Assembly (NCBI RefSeq): GCF_024385575.1
Contig: NZ_JANFMV010000001.1
Span: forward strand, 124,001-188,000
Reading direction: 5' to 3'
Source: Rhizobium sp. NRK18
GTDB taxonomy: Bacteria; Pseudomonadota; Alphaproteobacteria; Rhizobiales; Rhizobiaceae
Length of the DNA stretch: 64,000 nucleotides
Of the stretch, positions 35,763 through 48,000 are shown piece by piece. The notes under the pieces were generated by a model. That model did not search any database and was not told the origin of the DNA. It worked only from the letters and a program-made list of their open reading frames with translations. Both the position numbers and the translations under genes were made by a program. Each line of letters begins with the position of its first letter. The stretch's first letter is position 1.

Positions 35763-36765
35763 AGCGGATCCTCGGGTCAAGAATGCCGTAGAGCACGTCC
35801 GCGATCAGGTTGAAGAGCACGATCAGGACGGCGAAGATGAAGGTGAGCGTCTGCACCAGCGGCAGGTCGGCGCCCTGGATCGCGGTGATCAGCAACTGGC
35901 CGAGACCGTTCACGCGGAAGATCTGCTCGGTAATGATGGCGCCGGAGAAGATCGTCGGGACGCCGAGCGCGATGACGGTCACGACCGGGATCAGGCTGTT
36001 GCGCAGCACGTGCACCAGAAGCACCGTCTTTTCCTTCACGCCCTTGGCGCGCGCCGTGCGGACATAGTCCTGATGCAGGTTTTCCAGCATCGAGGCGCGC
36101 ACGAAGCGGCTGATCTGCGACGTATTGTAGAGGGTGAGCACGGTGACCGGCAGCACCATCTGCTTGACCTGCGCGACGAATGAGGACCAGTCGTTCACCG
36201 AAAGCGTGGTGTCGTAGACGGACGGGAACCATTGCAGCGTCGAGCTGAAGATGACGATGAAAAGGACGCCGGTGAAGAAGGTCGGTACCGAATAGCCGAC
36301 CATCGACACGAAGGTGCCGATCTGGTCGAAGATCGAATACTGCTTGTAGGCGGAGATGACACCGATCGGGATCGCCAGCATGACGCCGAAGACATAGGAG
36401 AGGCCGACCACCCAGAGGGTCTGCGGCATGCGCTGCACGATCAGGTCGACGACGGGGCTTCTGGTCGCCCAGGACAGGATCCTCAGCCGATGCGGATCGC
36501 CGATCACGATGCCCGTCGTCTGCTGCAGGATGTTGAGCGGCTCGTTGACGAAGAACTGGTGCAGCCACTTCAGGTATCGGATGAGGAAGGGCTGATCGAG
36601 GCCAAGCGCGTTCCTGATCTGCTCGCGAACTTCCGGTGGAATGGTCAGAGGCAGGTTGCTCAGGGGATCGGCAGGGGCCAGATCGAGCAGCGCGAAAATG
36701 ATGAAACTTATGACGAGCAGCGTCGGTATTGCGAAGAACAATCGACGCAGCGTGTAATTAAACAT
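35755..36765 (-). CDS. Peptide-type ABC transporter permease (DppB/OppB-like)
   Basis: A 336-residue inner-membrane protein starting MFNYTLRRLFFAIPTLLVIS, the standard DppB start. It has six membrane helices, a periplasmic loop after the first helix, and the EAA loop (VRTARAKGVKEKTVLLVHVL). It lies between the binding protein and the second permease, in the usual gene order. Confidence 0.92.
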   Translation of the reverse strand: MFNYTLRRLFFAIPTLLVISFIIFALLDLAPADPLSNLPLTIPPEVREQIRNALGLDQPFLIRYLKWLHQFFVNEPLNILQQTTGIVIGDPHRLRILSWATRSPVVDLIVQRMPQTLWVVGLSYVFGVMLAIPIGVISAYKQYSIFDQIGTFVSMVGYSVPTFFTGVLFIVIFSSTLQWFPSVYDTTLSVNDWSSFVAQVKQMVLPVTVLTLYNTSQISRFVRASMLENLHQDYVRTARAKGVKEKTVLLVHVLRNSLIPVVTVIALGVPTIFSGAIITEQIFRVNGLGQLLITAIQGADLPLVQTLTFIFAVLIVLFNLIADVLYGILDPRIRYD

Positions 36766-36843
36766 GGGAATTTGCTCCGGTCCGCATTACCGCTTGAGGC
36801 AAAGGCCGGACCCGGGCGATGTGCCCGGATCCGGCAAAGCGGA

Positions 36844-38550
36844 TTACTTCTTGCGGGACCAGTCGGCCACGTTCCAAAGCTCGGAATCCCAGCCGTTCAT
36901 GCGCACGCCTTCGAGCGTGTTGCTGACGGCGGAGACCTGACCACGGTGGATCAGCGGGATCTGCGCAAATTCGTTCGTCAGCATGTCGTTGAGCTTCTTG
37001 GCAATCGTCGCGCGCTCTTCGAGCTTTGCGGTCTTGCCGAGTTCCTTGACCAGCTTGTCATATTCCGGATTGCAGTAGCGAACGATGTTTTCGCCCTGCC
37101 AGCCATTGGCCGGACCCGGGATCTTGTCGCACATCCAGCTGGCCATGTACTTTTCCGGATCGGTTCCGTCGAAGTTGTTGGTGTACATCTGCACGTCGGC
37201 ATAGAACTTCTGGAAGGTGTCCGGAGATGCCGGATCGCCGCCGAAGAAGACGTTGGCGGAGATGTTGCGCAGTTCCGTTTCAACGCCGATCTGGCTCCAC
37301 CAATCCTTGATCAGGGCCTGGCTGCCCTGGCGGACGGAGTTGGTCGAGGTCTGGAAGAGGTAGGAGAGGCGAACGCCGTCCTTGGCGCGAATGCCGTCCG
37401 GGCCGGGCTTCCAGCCGGCATCGTCGAGAAGTTTCTTTGCGCCCTCGATGTCCTGCTTCAGGCACCAGTCGACATCGGTCGAAGCATAGATGTCCGGGGC
37501 AGGCAGGATGTTGCAGGTCGGCTTGCCGGCAGCGCCGTAGCCGGCTTCAACCAGCACTTCGCGGTCGATGGCGAGCGAAAGCGCCCGGTCGACAGCCGGA
37601 TCGGCGAGAGACGGATGCGGGCCGGCTTCCTTGGTCGAGCGCTTGTCGCCGAGCGCCGGATCCGGATTGTAGTGGTTGATGTCGATACGCTCGACCTGGG
37701 TGCCGAAGGCGGTGACGAGGTGGCCCTTGCCGGCCTGCATCATCTGGTCGAGGATTTCCGGCTCGACCTGCATGTTCCAGGCGTAATCGAATTCGCCGGT
37801 TTCCAGAACGGAACGGGCAGCCGAGGCCGCATCGCCGCCGCCCTTCAGCGTGGCGGTTGCGAAGGCAGGCTTTTCAGCGTCGCGATAGTTCGGATTGGCT
37901 TCGAAGGTCACGACGTCGTTCGGCTTGAAGTCCTTGACGACAAACGGGCCGGTGCCGACCGGATGGAAGTTGGCGTCCGTGCATTCCGGTGCCTTGATGC
38001 CCATGCAGTCCTTGAATTGTGCTGCCTGGATAACGGGCGACTGGGCGCCGACGAAGGCGCTGTAGGGGTATGGCTTGGCTTCCGAGAAGGTGATCTTGAC
38101 CGTCTTCGGATCGACGGCTTCGACGTTGCTCACGCCTTCGAAGTAAGCACCCTGTGCGCAGCCGCCATCGGGCGCCGTGCAGTATTTCCAGGTGAAGACG
38201 GCATCGTCAGCGGTGACCGGGGAGCCGTCGGACCATTTCAGGTCGGGCTTCAGTTTCCAGGTCATGCTCTTGAGGTCGGCGGCCACTCCACCGTTCTCGA
38301 CGGTCGGAATTTCGGCTGCGAGCATCGGGACGAGATTGCCCTTCTCGTCATAGCGGGCCAGCGGTTCGATGACCATGGACGCCGCGTAGACTTCTTTCGT
38401 TCCTCCCGAAAGATACGGATTCATGGTGGATACGGCCTGCCAGAAAATGATCTTCAGGTCGCCGTCCGTGCCGCGTGCCGCGTGGGCGACGCCGCCAAGA
38501 ACGGACACCGCCAGAGCTGTACCGGCCATGAGAGCCTTCAGTTTCTTCAT
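36844..38550 (-). CDS. Peptide-type ABC transporter substrate-binding protein
   Basis: A 568-residue periplasmic protein with signal peptide (KALMAGTALAVSVLGGVAHA) and the SBP family 5 fold: DLKIIFWQAVSTMNPYLSGG, LKPDLKWSDGSPVTADDAVF and ALSLAIDREVLVEAGYG. It is longer than most dipeptide-binding proteins, with extra cysteines (YCTAPDGGCAQG, PTCNILPAP). The ligand could be an oligopeptide, an opine or an amide cleaved by the adjacent M20 amidohydrolase. First gene of the operon. Confidence 0.93.
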   Translation of the reverse strand: MKKLKALMAGTALAVSVLGGVAHAARGTDGDLKIIFWQAVSTMNPYLSGGTKEVYAASMVIEPLARYDEKGNLVPMLAAEIPTVENGGVAADLKSMTWKLKPDLKWSDGSPVTADDAVFTWKYCTAPDGGCAQGAYFEGVSNVEAVDPKTVKITFSEAKPYPYSAFVGAQSPVIQAAQFKDCMGIKAPECTDANFHPVGTGPFVVKDFKPNDVVTFEANPNYRDAEKPAFATATLKGGGDAASAARSVLETGEFDYAWNMQVEPEILDQMMQAGKGHLVTAFGTQVERIDINHYNPDPALGDKRSTKEAGPHPSLADPAVDRALSLAIDREVLVEAGYGAAGKPTCNILPAPDIYASTDVDWCLKQDIEGAKKLLDDAGWKPGPDGIRAKDGVRLSYLFQTSTNSVRQGSQALIKDWWSQIGVETELRNISANVFFGGDPASPDTFQKFYADVQMYTNNFDGTDPEKYMASWMCDKIPGPANGWQGENIVRYCNPEYDKLVKELGKTAKLEERATIAKKLNDMLTNEFAQIPLIHRGQVSAVSNTLEGVRMNGWDSELWNVADWSRKK

Positions 38551-38859
38551 AACATTATTCCCCTTGTGTTTTTGTCATGAAAGCAGCCAGGTCATGATGA
38601 TTTTCAGACCTGGAATTTCTTGGCGCGCCCTATTTTAGTCATTGGTAGTTATGGGTTTTTCCCAACGGGCGGCAGAAATCTGTATGTGAGTCTCCTCAAA
38701 CGTTTCGCGGGGTTGTGCCACCAGCCCCGCTAAAATCGCTGGCATCTAAGCATGCTCCTATTTTCCATTCAAGAAAGAAAATTGCACCTTGCAAAACCCG
38801 TTTTCGGCTGTGCAATATCCCGCTCAACTAAGAATTTTGATAACGAACGGGAACAGCAA
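38551..38859. promoter_or_regulatory. Divergent promoter region of the transporter and amidohydrolase operons
   Basis: About 310 bases without a gene. Two inverted repeats are visible: CCAGGTC (38587-38593) with GACCTGG (38607-38613), and ATTGCAC (38781-38787) with GTGCAAT (38810-38816). The second lies 44 bases before the amidohydrolase start and may be an operator, perhaps for the XRE-cupin regulator encoded at 44055. Confidence 0.45.
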
Positions 38860-40023
38860 ATGCCTTTGATCAATCGCGCCACGGACATGCTGGAAGAGGT
38901 TTCCGGCTGGCGTCGTCACATCCATCAGAATCCGGAACTGCTGTACGACGTGGTCAAGACGTCGGCCTTCGTCGCCGGCAAGCTCAAGGAGTTCGGCTGC
39001 GACGTGGTGGAGACCGGCATCGGCCGCACCGGCGTCGTCGGCCTGATCAAGGGCCGTCACGGAGAGGGGCCGACCGTCGGCCTGCGCGCCGACATGGATG
39101 CGTTGCCGATCAGCGAGACCAGCGGTGTGCCATGGGCGTCGAACACGCCCGGCAAGATGCACGCCTGCGGGCATGACGGGCATACGGCAATGCTGCTGGG
39201 CGCCGCCCAGTATCTGGCCGAGACGCGCAATTACAAGGGTTCCGTCGCGGTCATCTTCCAGCCTGCCGAAGAAGGTGGGGGCGGTGGTCTCGCCATGGTC
39301 CGGGACGGCATGATGGAGAAATTCGCGATCAGCGAAGTCTACGGCATGCACAACATGCCCGGCCTGCCGGTTGGCCATTTCACCACCCGCAAGGGGTCGA
39401 TCATGGCGGCGGCCGACCAGTTCGACATCACCGTCATCGGCAGGGGCGGCCATGCCTCGACGCCGCACAAGACGATCGATCCGATTGTCATTGCCGCGCA
39501 TGTGATCATCGCCCTTCAGTCGCTGGTGTCACGCCAGACGGATCCGCTGGAATCGCTGGTGATTTCCGTCACCATGATGCGCGGCGGAGACGCCTACAAC
39601 GTCATTCCGAACGAGGTGAAGCTGTCGGGTACCGTCCGCACGCTGTCTCCGGAGGTTCGCGATCTCGCGGCGACGCGGATCGAGGAAGTGGCGAGCGCGA
39701 CGGCCGCCATCTACGGCGGTAGCGCCAAGGTAAATTATGTCCGCGGCTATCCCGTCACCGTCAACCATGACCGCGAAACCGATTTCGTCGTTTCGGTCGC
39801 CCGCAACGTTGCCGGGACCGCTGCGGTGGAGGGCGAGGTAGCACCGCTGATGGGTGCCGAGGACTTCTCCTACATGCTGGAAAGCCGGCCCGGCGCCTTC
39901 GTTTTCATCGGCAATGGCGATACGCCGATCCTTCATCATTCGTCCTATGATTTCAACGACGAAGCGATCCCCTACGGCATCAGCTACTGGGTGACGCTCG
40001 CCGAAACGGCTCTTGCTGCCTGA
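38860..40023 (+). CDS. M20D amidohydrolase (hippurate hydrolase-like)
   Basis: A 387-residue metal-dependent amidohydrolase. Motifs: WRRHIHQNPELLYD, GLRADMDALPI (metal Asp), KMHACGHDGHTAMLLG (metal Cys/His), QPAEEGGGGGLAM (catalytic Glu) and PLMGAEDFSYM near the end. It cleaves N-acyl amino acids or similar amides in the cytoplasm. The start at 38860 begins the family's N-terminus; 36 upstream codons are open but lie in the promoter region. Followed 44 bases later by the transporter ATPase, so uptake and hydrolysis appear linked. Confidence 0.92.
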   Translation: MPLINRATDMLEEVSGWRRHIHQNPELLYDVVKTSAFVAGKLKEFGCDVVETGIGRTGVVGLIKGRHGEGPTVGLRADMDALPISETSGVPWASNTPGKMHACGHDGHTAMLLGAAQYLAETRNYKGSVAVIFQPAEEGGGGGLAMVRDGMMEKFAISEVYGMHNMPGLPVGHFTTRKGSIMAAADQFDITVIGRGGHASTPHKTIDPIVIAAHVIIALQSLVSRQTDPLESLVISVTMMRGGDAYNVIPNEVKLSGTVRTLSPEVRDLAATRIEEVASATAAIYGGSAKVNYVRGYPVTVNHDRETDFVVSVARNVAGTAAVEGEVAPLMGAEDFSYMLESRPGAFVFIGNGDTPILHHSSYDFNDEAIPYGISYWVTLAETALAA

Positions 40024-40067
40024 CGCTCAATCAAGAGGCCGAAAAGGCCGACAATAAAGGGGAAATC

Positions 40068-41912
<1,845 letters not shown>

Positions 41913-41934
41913 GTGCCTTCGTAACGAGCCCGGA

Positions 41935-43596
41935 TCAGAGGCCGCCGGCGATCCAGCGGGCGGCCTTTTCCGCGATCATCAGGGTTGGCGCGTTGGTGTT
42001 GCCGCTGGTGATCGTCGGCATGACGCTGGCATCGGCTATCCTCAGGCCGTCGATGCCCCTCACCCGCAAATGGCTGTCGGTGACGGCGAACGGATCGTCC
42101 AGCTTGCCCATTTTCGCGGTGCCGACAGGGTGGAAGATTGTCGTTGCGATGTCGCCGGCAAGGCGCGCCAGCTCCTCATCGGACTGGTACTCGACGCCGG
42201 GTTTCCATTCCTGCGGCTTGTACTTCGCCAAAGCCGGCTGACTTGCAACCTTGCGGACATGGCGGAGACTGTCGGCGGCGATCTTGCGGTCACCTTCCGT
42301 GCTCAGATAGTTTGGCGCAATGGCCGGCGCGGCGCGGAAATCCGGGCCCTTGAGACGCACGGCCCCGCGGCTGGTCGGATTGAGATTGCAGACGCTCGCG
42401 GTGAAGGCCGGGAAGGCATGCAGCGGCTCGCCAAAGGCATTCAGGCTCAGCGGCTGCACGTGGTATTCGATGTTGGCGTGCGGCTGATCGGGATCGGACT
42501 TCGCGAAGGCGCCCAGCTGCGAAGGCGCCATGCTCATCGGACCACTGCGCTTCAGCACATATTCAAGGCCGATCATCGCCTTGCCGAACATCGTGCTCGC
42601 CAGGGTGTTCAGCGTCTTCACGCCGTTCACCTTGAACACGGCACGGATCTGCAGGTGATCCTGCAGGTTGCCGCCAACGCCCGGCAATTCGTGAACCGGG
42701 TCGATGCCGTTTTCGCGCAGATGGTCTGCCGGTCCGATACCGGAAAGCTGGAGGATGTACGGCGTGCCGATCGCGCCGGAGGAGAGCACCACCTCGCCGC
42801 GCGCGCTGACCTTCCGCTTCTCGCCGCCGCGATGGACGACGACGCCTCTGCAGCGCAACGCGCCATCGGCGCCCGGCTCGATGACGAGCCTTTCCGCCTG
42901 GGTATCGGTCCAGATTTCGAGATTCCTGCGACCGGCTGCCGGGCGCAGGAATGCCTTTGACGAATTCCAGCGCCAGCCACCCTTCTGGGTCACGTCGAAA
43001 TAGCCGACGCCTTCGTTGTCGCCGCTGTTGAAATCGTCGGTGCGGGGAACGCCGGCCTGAACCATGGCTTCCTGGAAGGCGTCCAGCACATCCCAGCGCA
43101 GCCTCTGCTTTTCGACCCGGAGTTCTCCGCCATGGCCGTGCACATCGGAAAAATGCTTGTTGCCGGCCGATGGCGGATCCTGTCCGTCGTCGAGACGGTA
43201 ATGGTCTTCGTGGGCCATGAAGTCCGGCAGGGCGTTGTTCCAGCTCCAGGCGTCGTCGCCGCTGGCGTCTGCCCAGCTGTCATAATCGCGGGCCTGGCCG
43301 CGCATGTAGATCATGCCGTTGATCGACGAGCAGCCGCCCAGCGTCCGGCCGCGCGGGTAAAGCAGGCTGCGGCCGTTGAGACCCTTTTCCGCTTCGGTCT
43401 TGAAAAGCCAGTCCGTGCGCGGATTGCCGATGCAGTAAAGGTAGCCGACCGGAATGTGGATCCAGTGATAATTGTCCTTGCCGCCGGCCTCGATCAGCAG
43501 AACCCGCTTCTCCGGATCGGCGCTCAGCCGGTTGGCAAGAAGGCAGCCGGCTGTACCAGCCCCGACGATGACGTAGTCGAATACTGTTTCTGGCAT
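41935..43596 (-). CDS. GMC-family FAD oxidoreductase (choline dehydrogenase-like)
   Basis: A 553-residue flavoenzyme. The FAD motif DYVIVGAGTAGCLLANRLS is at the start, followed by GMC signature 1 (GRTLGGCSSINGMIYMRGQ), signature 2 (GAIGTPYILQLSGIGP), the active-site HPVGTAKMG and the C-terminal SGNTNAPTLMIAEKAA. It oxidises an alcohol; choline is one possibility but BetB and BetI are not nearby, so a broader alcohol dehydrogenase is likelier. The start at 43596 has a GGAGGAG site. It is convergent with the dual ATPase gene and close to the XRE-cupin regulator. Confidence 0.92.
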   Translation of the reverse strand: MPETVFDYVIVGAGTAGCLLANRLSADPEKRVLLIEAGGKDNYHWIHIPVGYLYCIGNPRTDWLFKTEAEKGLNGRSLLYPRGRTLGGCSSINGMIYMRGQARDYDSWADASGDDAWSWNNALPDFMAHEDHYRLDDGQDPPSAGNKHFSDVHGHGGELRVEKQRLRWDVLDAFQEAMVQAGVPRTDDFNSGDNEGVGYFDVTQKGGWRWNSSKAFLRPAAGRRNLEIWTDTQAERLVIEPGADGALRCRGVVVHRGGEKRKVSARGEVVLSSGAIGTPYILQLSGIGPADHLRENGIDPVHELPGVGGNLQDHLQIRAVFKVNGVKTLNTLASTMFGKAMIGLEYVLKRSGPMSMAPSQLGAFAKSDPDQPHANIEYHVQPLSLNAFGEPLHAFPAFTASVCNLNPTSRGAVRLKGPDFRAAPAIAPNYLSTEGDRKIAADSLRHVRKVASQPALAKYKPQEWKPGVEYQSDEELARLAGDIATTIFHPVGTAKMGKLDDPFAVTDSHLRVRGIDGLRIADASVMPTITSGNTNAPTLMIAEKAARWIAGGL

Positions 43597-44054
43597 GGGT
43601 TTCGGGTCTCCTCCCCGTAATGCTCCGATCATCCTTAGCGGGCGGAATGGATTTTTTCAAAGCGACCATTTTGCCGTCGTCCGTTTTCCCTGCCGCCTCG
43701 CATGGAAAAAACCATATCTATTTCACTGGATGGCCCGTGCGTATGATGAAGATCAACAACATCACCATGTCTCTGGATATCCGGATTTCTCACATGCAGA
43801 ACAATGACATCTGTCTTTCGAGAGCGGGGTCGCTGCATCGCCGCAAGGCAAATATTGCCTGGCGGTCGAACATTCCGTTCCTCGCGCTTTTCGGCTCGAT
43901 CGTCTTCATTTTCGCACTGACGGCCGGTGTCATTTCCTGATTTGCAGATGCTTATGTAAGCTTTTTCTTGAGTGGATTTTTTTTACCTCGAGGATAGAAT
44001 TTCTATGGCTGTCACATTACTGTGGTAGCGCAGTATCAGTGAATGAGGGGTGGA
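43597..44054. other. Intergenic region between GMC oxidoreductase and XRE-cupin genes
   Basis: About 458 bases, AT-richer than its neighbours, holding the GMC promoter on the left, a possible small membrane peptide in the middle and the regulator's promoter on the right. T-tracts at about 43971-43984 are noticeable but no clear -35/-10 pair was found. Confidence 0.4.
43743..43940 (+). CDS. Possible small membrane peptide
   Basis: A 65-residue frame whose last 20 residues form a hydrophobic segment (IPFLALFGSIVFIFALTAG) after a basic stretch (HRRKANIAWRSN), as in single-span peptides. Binding sites are weak, and starts at 43743, 43767 or 43794 are all possible. It stands alone between divergent genes. 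It may be real or chance. Confidence 0.3.
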   Translation: MMKINNITMSLDIRISHMQNNDICLSRAGSLHRRKANIAWRSNIPFLALFGSIVFIFALTAGVIS

Positions 44055-44753
44055 ATGGCGAAATCCGTGGCGAGCAGTGACGTAGTCGAGGGCATACCCG
44101 CCGTGGAATATGCGGCCAGCAAGCCCTCTCTCAGCCAGGATCCCCAGAGCCATCGCGATCCCAAGGTCAACAATCTGGAGATCGCCATCGGTCACGAGGT
44201 CCGCGCCTTCCGCAAGAAACTCGGCATCACCGGGGCGGATCTTGCATCCGCGACCGGTATTTCGCTCGGCATGCTGTCCAAGATCGAGAACGGCAATACA
44301 TCCCCGTCGCTGACCACACTGCAATCGCTCGCACGGGCGCTGGGGGTGCCGGTGACGGCATTTTTCCGCAGGTTTGAAGAGGTACGAAACGCGGTCTTCG
44401 TGCGTGCCGGCTCCGGTGTCGAGATCGAGAGGCGCGGCACGCGTTCCGGCCACCAGTACAATCTGCTGGGCCAGATCGATCACTCCGCCGGCGGCGTGCA
44501 GGTCGAGCCTTACCTCATCACGCTGACTGCCGATTCCGATGTCTTTCCGGCCTTCCAGCATGAGGGCATCGAGTTCATCTACATGCTCGAGGGTGAGGTC
44601 AAATACCGCCACGGCGACAAGCTCTACACGCTTCTGCCGGGCGACAGCCTGTTTTTCGATGCCGACGCGCCGCACGGGCCGGAGGTTCTGGTGACGCTGC
44701 CGATCCGGTTTCTTTCCATCATCTCCTATGCGGATAGAAATGGTGCAATATGA
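44055..44753 (+). CDS. XRE-cupin transcriptional regulator
   Basis: A 232-residue protein. The N-terminal HTH is VRAFRKKLGITGADLASATG with SLGMLSKIENGNTSPS and LQSLARALGVPVTAFF. The C-terminal cupin barrel is EFIYMLEGEVKYRHGDKLYT and LLPGDSLFFDADAPHGP. Such regulators sense small amines or acids and control adjacent catabolic genes, here probably the GMC enzyme, transporter and amidohydrolase. The ATG at 44055 lies just after AGGGGTGG; an ATG four codons upstream has no site. Confidence 0.9.
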   Translation: MAKSVASSDVVEGIPAVEYAASKPSLSQDPQSHRDPKVNNLEIAIGHEVRAFRKKLGITGADLASATGISLGMLSKIENGNTSPSLTTLQSLARALGVPVTAFFRRFEEVRNAVFVRAGSGVEIERRGTRSGHQYNLLGQIDHSAGGVQVEPYLITLTADSDVFPAFQHEGIEFIYMLEGEVKYRHGDKLYTLLPGDSLFFDADAPHGPEVLVTLPIRFLSIISYADRNGAI

Positions 44754-45064
44754 GCGCCCGTCGTGCTGACCGCTCCGCGCTCAAGTCTAAATGCGGCCAT
44801 TATTCTATTGCACTGCCACATGCGCAATTCTTGCGATCATCCTTGGTTCGGCGTCTTCGCCGGCCGGCTTTTCCTGAAGGGATCTAGAGCCTCGGAACCA
44901 ACCCGATCTTGAAACGTTTAGCGTTCAATTTGCCACCGTCCTCGCGCTATACGTTTGTCGGGGACCAGAGATGAGCCGTTCCGAGAACATGACATCGATC
45001 TTGCCGCACAGGACAGGTGCGGCAGCCAATTTCCCGGAAATACAAGAATCCCATCGTTGACACA
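44754..45064. other. Region upstream of chvB
   Basis: About 311 bases with no gene that I can support. It should contain the chvB promoter and leader, but no strong sigma-70 pair stands out. Single copies of GTGCAAT and ATTGCAC lie near its left side, about 70 bases apart. Confidence 0.4.
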
Positions 45065-48000
45065 ATGACACCTACATCCCAGCCCCCCGTGACCAATCCC
45101 GAAGCAGAAGCGAGCGTCGTCGATCATAACGGTTCGATCCGCGCGGAGTTCTTCAACGCCGATGAACTGCGAGAGTATGGCGAACGGGCTTCGCGCGAAG
45201 GCGTGAGCGCGCTGCCGCTGCTCGTTCCCTTCGATTTCCACTCGCGCAGCCGCGACAACGAAAAGGAAATTCTTAGGGTCTATCGCACCACGGCGGCGGA
45301 TGTGGAGGAAGGCGAAACCATTACGCCTGCGGCTGAGTGGCTGCTGGACAATCACTACATCGTCGAGGAAGCGATCCTGCAGGTGCGCCGGGACCTGCCG
45401 CGCAAATTCTACCGCCAGCTTGCCGAGATCGACGTCGGCGGCATGAAGATGCCGCGTGCTCTGGCGCTCGCCTGGCTCTATGTGGCGCATACTCACAGCA
45501 CCGTTTCGCAGGCGAGCCTCAAGGCGCTGGTCGACGGCTACCAGACGAATGTGACAATGGAGATCGGCGAGCTTTGGGCGCTGCCGTCGCTTCTGCGCTT
45601 CGTTCTGATCGAGAACCTTCGGCGTATCTCCATCCGGGTCGAACGCGCCCGGCGCATGCGCGGCAAGGCCAACGACCTCGCCGACCAGCTTATCCGCCTC
45701 GCCGACCCGGCCAAATGCGCCGACCTACTTGCCAATGCCGCACCGATCGCGGCCGACTGCACCTTCGCGACGCAGTTTCTCTATCGTCTGCGCGATGGTT
45801 CGCAAACCTCGGGCTTTGCCGTTTCCTGGCTCGACGATTGCCTGAAGAAGGCCGGCACCGACAGCGAGGAAATGATCCTCGCCGAGCATAACCGGCTTGC
45901 CTCCGGCAATGTCACGATGGGCAACATCATCAAGAGCCTGCGCGAGATCGACGACGCCGAGTGGCCGGTCTGGTTCGAAGACGTATCCGTCGTCGACAAG
46001 ATCCTGCGCGAAGGCACCGATTTCGCCGACCTCGACTTCGGCACCCGCGACGTCTACCGCGACCGCGTCGAACGCCTCGCCCGTCGGTCGGACCTCACCG
46101 AAGAGGAGGTCGCGCGTCGCGCCATCTCCATTTCCGGCCATTGCGGCGAAGCGCTCGTCGATGGCAGCGAGCCGGAAAATGTCGGCGAGTTTCTCGTGGG
46201 CTCGATGCGCGCCTCGTTCGAGAAGAGCATTGGTTATCAGCCGAGCGTGCTCGACCGCCTGATCGCGATCGGCCGCAGCCTGAGCTGGATTTCCATCGCC
46301 TTGCCGGTCATTTCGATGACACTGATTGCTATGGCTCTCGTCGGCAAGCTGCTTCTGTGGCAGGACATTCCGACCGTGGATGTGATCCTGCTGCTGATCC
46401 TGTTTGCCCTTCCCGCCTCGGAAGGCGTGACGGGGCTTTTCAACACGGTCATGTCGTTCATGATCCGCCCGGCGCGTCTCGCCGGCTACGAGTTCAAGTC
46501 GGGTATTCCGGCCGAAGCGCGCACGCTCGTTGCCGTGCCCTGCCTGATTTCCAACCGTGACGGTGTCGACGAGCTCATCCGCAATATCGAAGTCCATTAT
46601 CTGGCCAACCCGCGCGGCGAGATCTATTTCGCGCTCCTGAGCGACTGGCCGGACAGCCAACGGGTGGAATCCGAAGCCGACCAGGAAATCCTCGCCTATG
46701 CGCGCCAGGAAGTCGATCGGCTGAGCAGCCGCTATGCCCATGACGGCAAGCGCCGTTTCTACCTTCTGCACCGCCGCCGGCTCTACAATCCGTCGGAGGG
46801 CGCCTGGATGGGCTGGGAGCGCAAGCGCGGCAAGCTGCATGAGCTCAATCTCCTGCTGCGCGGAGACCGTGACACCAGCTATCTGGCGGCGCCGGAGCAA
46901 CTGCCGGCCGATATCCAGTATGTGATGACGCTCGACGCCGATACCCGCATCACGCGGGATGCCGTGACCAAGCTCGTCGGCAAGATGCACCACCCGATCA
47001 ACCGGCCGGTGCTCGATCCGGCATCGAACCGCGTCGTCAGCGGCTACGGCATCCTCCAGCCGCGCGTCACGCCGTCGCTGACCACCGGCAAGGACGCCTC
47101 GGTCTTCCAGCGCATCTTCTCGATCAACCGCGGCCTCGACCCGTACGTCTTCACCGTTTCCGACGTCTATCAGGACATTGCCGGCGAAGGCACGTTCACG
47201 GGCAAGGGCCTCTATCATGTCGACGCCTTCGAGGCGGCGCTGAAAGGCCGGATCGACGAGAACACGGTTCTCAGCCACGACCTTCTCGAAGGCTCGTTTG
47301 CGCGTTGCGCGCTGGTCACCGACGTCGAACTGGTCGAGGATTTCCCGATCCGCTACGAAGTGGAGATGTCGCGCCAGCATCGCTGGGCCCGCGGCGACTG
47401 GCAGCTCCTGCCGTTCATCTTCAATCCGAAGAAGGGCATTCCTGCGCTCGGCCGCTGGAAAATGGCGGACAACCTGCGTCGTTCGCTGACGCCGATCGCC
47501 TGGCTGCTTTCGTCGCTCAGCGGCTGGTTCATCATGGATGCGACGGGCGCGCTCGCCTGGCAGATCTTCATGATCTTCAGCCTGTTCGTGGCGCCGACCC
47601 TGTCGCTTCTCTCCGGCGTCATTCCGCGCAGCACGGATATCATCGCCAAGGCGCATTTCTCGACCGTCTGGGCCGATATCCGCTCGGCCAACGCCCAGGT
47701 GGCGCTTCGGATCGTCTTCATTGCCGACACCGCCTGCATGATGGGCGATGCGATCGTCCGGTCGCTGTTCCGCATGTTCGTCAGCCACAAGCACATGCTG
47801 GAATGGCGGACGGCGGCCAGCGTGCAGGCAAGCTCGCAGGGGAGCATCCTCTCCTATTACAGCAACATGCGCCATGCGCCGTTGATCGGCCTGTTCATCT
47901 ATTTCCTCGCCGTCATTTCGGGCGATCCGGGCTTCTATGTCGGCGTGCCGTTCGCAACGCTCTGGATCCTCTCGCCGCTGATCGCCTGGTATGTCAGCCA

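Noticed and set aside
36232..38580. 782-codon open frame on the plus strand
   Set aside because: Antisense to the binding protein and permease genes, which have clear family motifs.
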